Shown here piece by piece: positions 63,267-64,000 of a DNA stretch of 64,000 nucleotides. Position 1 is the stretch's first letter; every line of letters starts with the position of its first letter. The translations under genes were made by a program, and so were the position numbers. Below the pieces are notes generated by a model. That model was not told the origin of the DNA. It saw only the letters and a list, made by a program, of their open reading frames with translations, and did no database searches. Source of the DNA: Roseibacillus sp. (GTDB lineage: Bacteria > Verrucomicrobiota > Verrucomicrobiia > Verrucomicrobiales > Akkermansiaceae); the NCBI GenBank assembly GCA_022448985.1, contig JAKVCR010000041.1, positions 12,477 through 76,476 of the forward strand, given 5' to 3'.

Positions 63267-64000
63267 TTATGGGGCAGGAAGCGGAACAAGTGCAAAGGAG
63301 CTGAGGGACAGGAAAGCCAGGAGAAAGGCGGAACCGAGCAACCAGGGGTAGAGTTCCAGGGAGTCGATTGCGCGGGCACTCGGAGCATCGGATTTCTCCA
63401 GATCGTCGATGCTGGAAAAAGTGTCCCGTAGGCTCTTCATGGTGGATGCCTCAAAGAATTCACCACCGGTAATGCGGGCTATTTCGCGGAGAACAGGGGC
63501 ATCATATTCCTGTCTGGGTTGTGCGATGTCAGCAGGATCGAGTCGGCCCTCGGCGGTCCCGATAGCTATGGTATAGACTCGAACGCCAAGCGGGGCAGTG
63601 CTGCGGGCTGCCTGGAGGGGATTCAAGGGCCCCGAGTTACTGGCTCCGTCAGTCACGAGAACCATTACCTTGCTCTTGGCATCCCGGGCATTCAGGCGGG
63701 TGGTCGCAGCGGCGATTGCGGATCCGATGGCTGTGCCATTGGAATCGAGGTCGCCGACTCCGAGTTCCTTGAGTCGATCTGTAAGCCATGGGTGGTCGAG
63801 GGTAAGGGGGCAGACCGAGTAGGGCTTCGCCCCGAATGCAATCAATCCGATACGGTCGTCGGGACGCTGTTCTATGAACCGCTCGATCACTTCCTTGGCT
63901 GCCGTCACGCGCTGTTTTTTGTGACGAAATGTGCCGGTTTCATTATCCTCGTAGAAGTCATCGGTTTTCATGGACTCGGAAACATCGAGAGCGACAAGAA
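63267..64000 (-). CDS. BatA-like VWA-domain protein, C-terminal part (partial)
   Basis: A frame that enters from the right edge on the - strand, so the N-terminus is missing. The visible part begins LVALDVSESMKTDDF, the MIDAS start (DVSES) of a VWA domain, then LIAFGAKPY, LGVGDLDSNGTAIGSAIAAATTRL with the MIDAS Thr, and VLVTDGASNSG. The C-terminus has one membrane helix (LYPWLLGSAFLLAFLSLSSFALV). It precedes BatB-BatC by 6 bases. This matches BatA of the aerotolerance operon, which is usually 320-340 residues, and usually lies next to a MoxR ATPase and DUF58 gene further upstream (outside this window). Confidence 0.85.
   Translation of the reverse strand, partial: LVALDVSESMKTDDFYEDNETGTFRHKKQRVTAAKEVIERFIEQRPDDRIGLIAFGAKPYSVCPLTLDHPWLTDRLKELGVGDLDSNGTAIGSAIAAATTRLNARDAKSKVMVLVTDGASNSGPLNPLQAARSTAPLGVRVYTIAIGTAEGRLDPADIAQPRQEYDAPVLREIARITGGEFFEASTMKSLRDTFSSIDDLEKSDAPSARAIDSLELYPWLLGSAFLLAFLSLSSFALVPLPAP

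Noticed and set aside
1-64000. tRNA, rRNA, CRISPR arrays, insertion sequences, prophage genes
   Set aside because: No transposase, integrase, phage gene, regularly spaced repeat or tRNA-like cloverleaf was recognised in any gap read; short tRNAs could still be missed by eye.

Overview
The window looks like a chromosomal segment of a Verrucomicrobium (phylum Verrucomicrobiota). The evidence is a set of gene families concentrated in the Planctomycetes/Verrucomicrobia: a planctomycete-type cytochrome/DUF1549/DUF1553 protein followed by a DUF1501 protein, a cytochrome-LRR protein, an ECF sigma factor opposite a WD40-bearing Ser/Thr kinase, and a ThuA-like secreted protein. Base composition is moderately GC-rich and even. 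Genes sit on both strands in short operons. Few starts have a clear Shine-Dalgarno sequence. I found no rRNA, tRNA, CRISPR array, insertion sequence or prophage. This is an inference from content; no marker gene was compared with a database.

Layout. 1-3.3 kb: Mn/Zn-type metal ABC importer (end of a binding protein, ATPase, two permeases), the first permease carrying a C-terminal DtxR/MntR-like domain. 3.4-6.9 kb: SNF2 helicase. 7.2-8.2 kb: cytochrome-LRR protein. 8.3-13.9 kb: a leftward pair (ECF sigma factor and a helical-repeat envelope protein) divergent from a kinase-WD40 receptor. 14-17 kb: secreted HExxH protein, aldo/keto reductase, ThuA protein. 17.1-21.2 kb: four-gene operon joining a MacB/LolCDE-type ABC pair to a ZnuA-like lipoprotein and an unknown membrane protein. 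21.5-28.2 kb: 1708-residue cytochrome/WD40/DUF1549/DUF1553 protein and its DUF1501 partner. 28.3-34.8 kb: housekeeping (Mrp ATPase, RpoN, HAD phosphatase, guaB, guaA). 35-36.6 kb: MscS channel with a DUF432-like protein. 36.8-40.4 kb: aldo/keto reductase, two TPM-like proteins and a methyltransferase. 40.5-42.7 kb: a structured RNA/terminator element, then an active trypsin-like PDZ protease and a degenerate one. 42.8-44.9 kb: AP2-like small protein, rpoA and rplQ. 45-51 kb: bioB with an L,D-transpeptidase, a caspase-like secreted protein, GNAT, MalY/PatB lyase, Hsp33-like chaperone, orphan DNA methyltransferase. 51-57.5 kb: TetR-controlled RND efflux operon with a candidate double operator. 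57.7-64 kb: LysM protein and a Bat operon in which BatB-BatC and BatD-BatE are fused; BatA runs off the right edge.

Most interesting points: the permease-DtxR fusion; the hybrid zinc-type operon whose binding protein has lost two usual His ligands; the extended hairpin RNA at 40.52-40.60 kb; the active/inactive protease pair; the caspase-like protein; the AP2-like protein beside rpoA; and the paired AAAC-N4-GTTT sites before the TetR gene.
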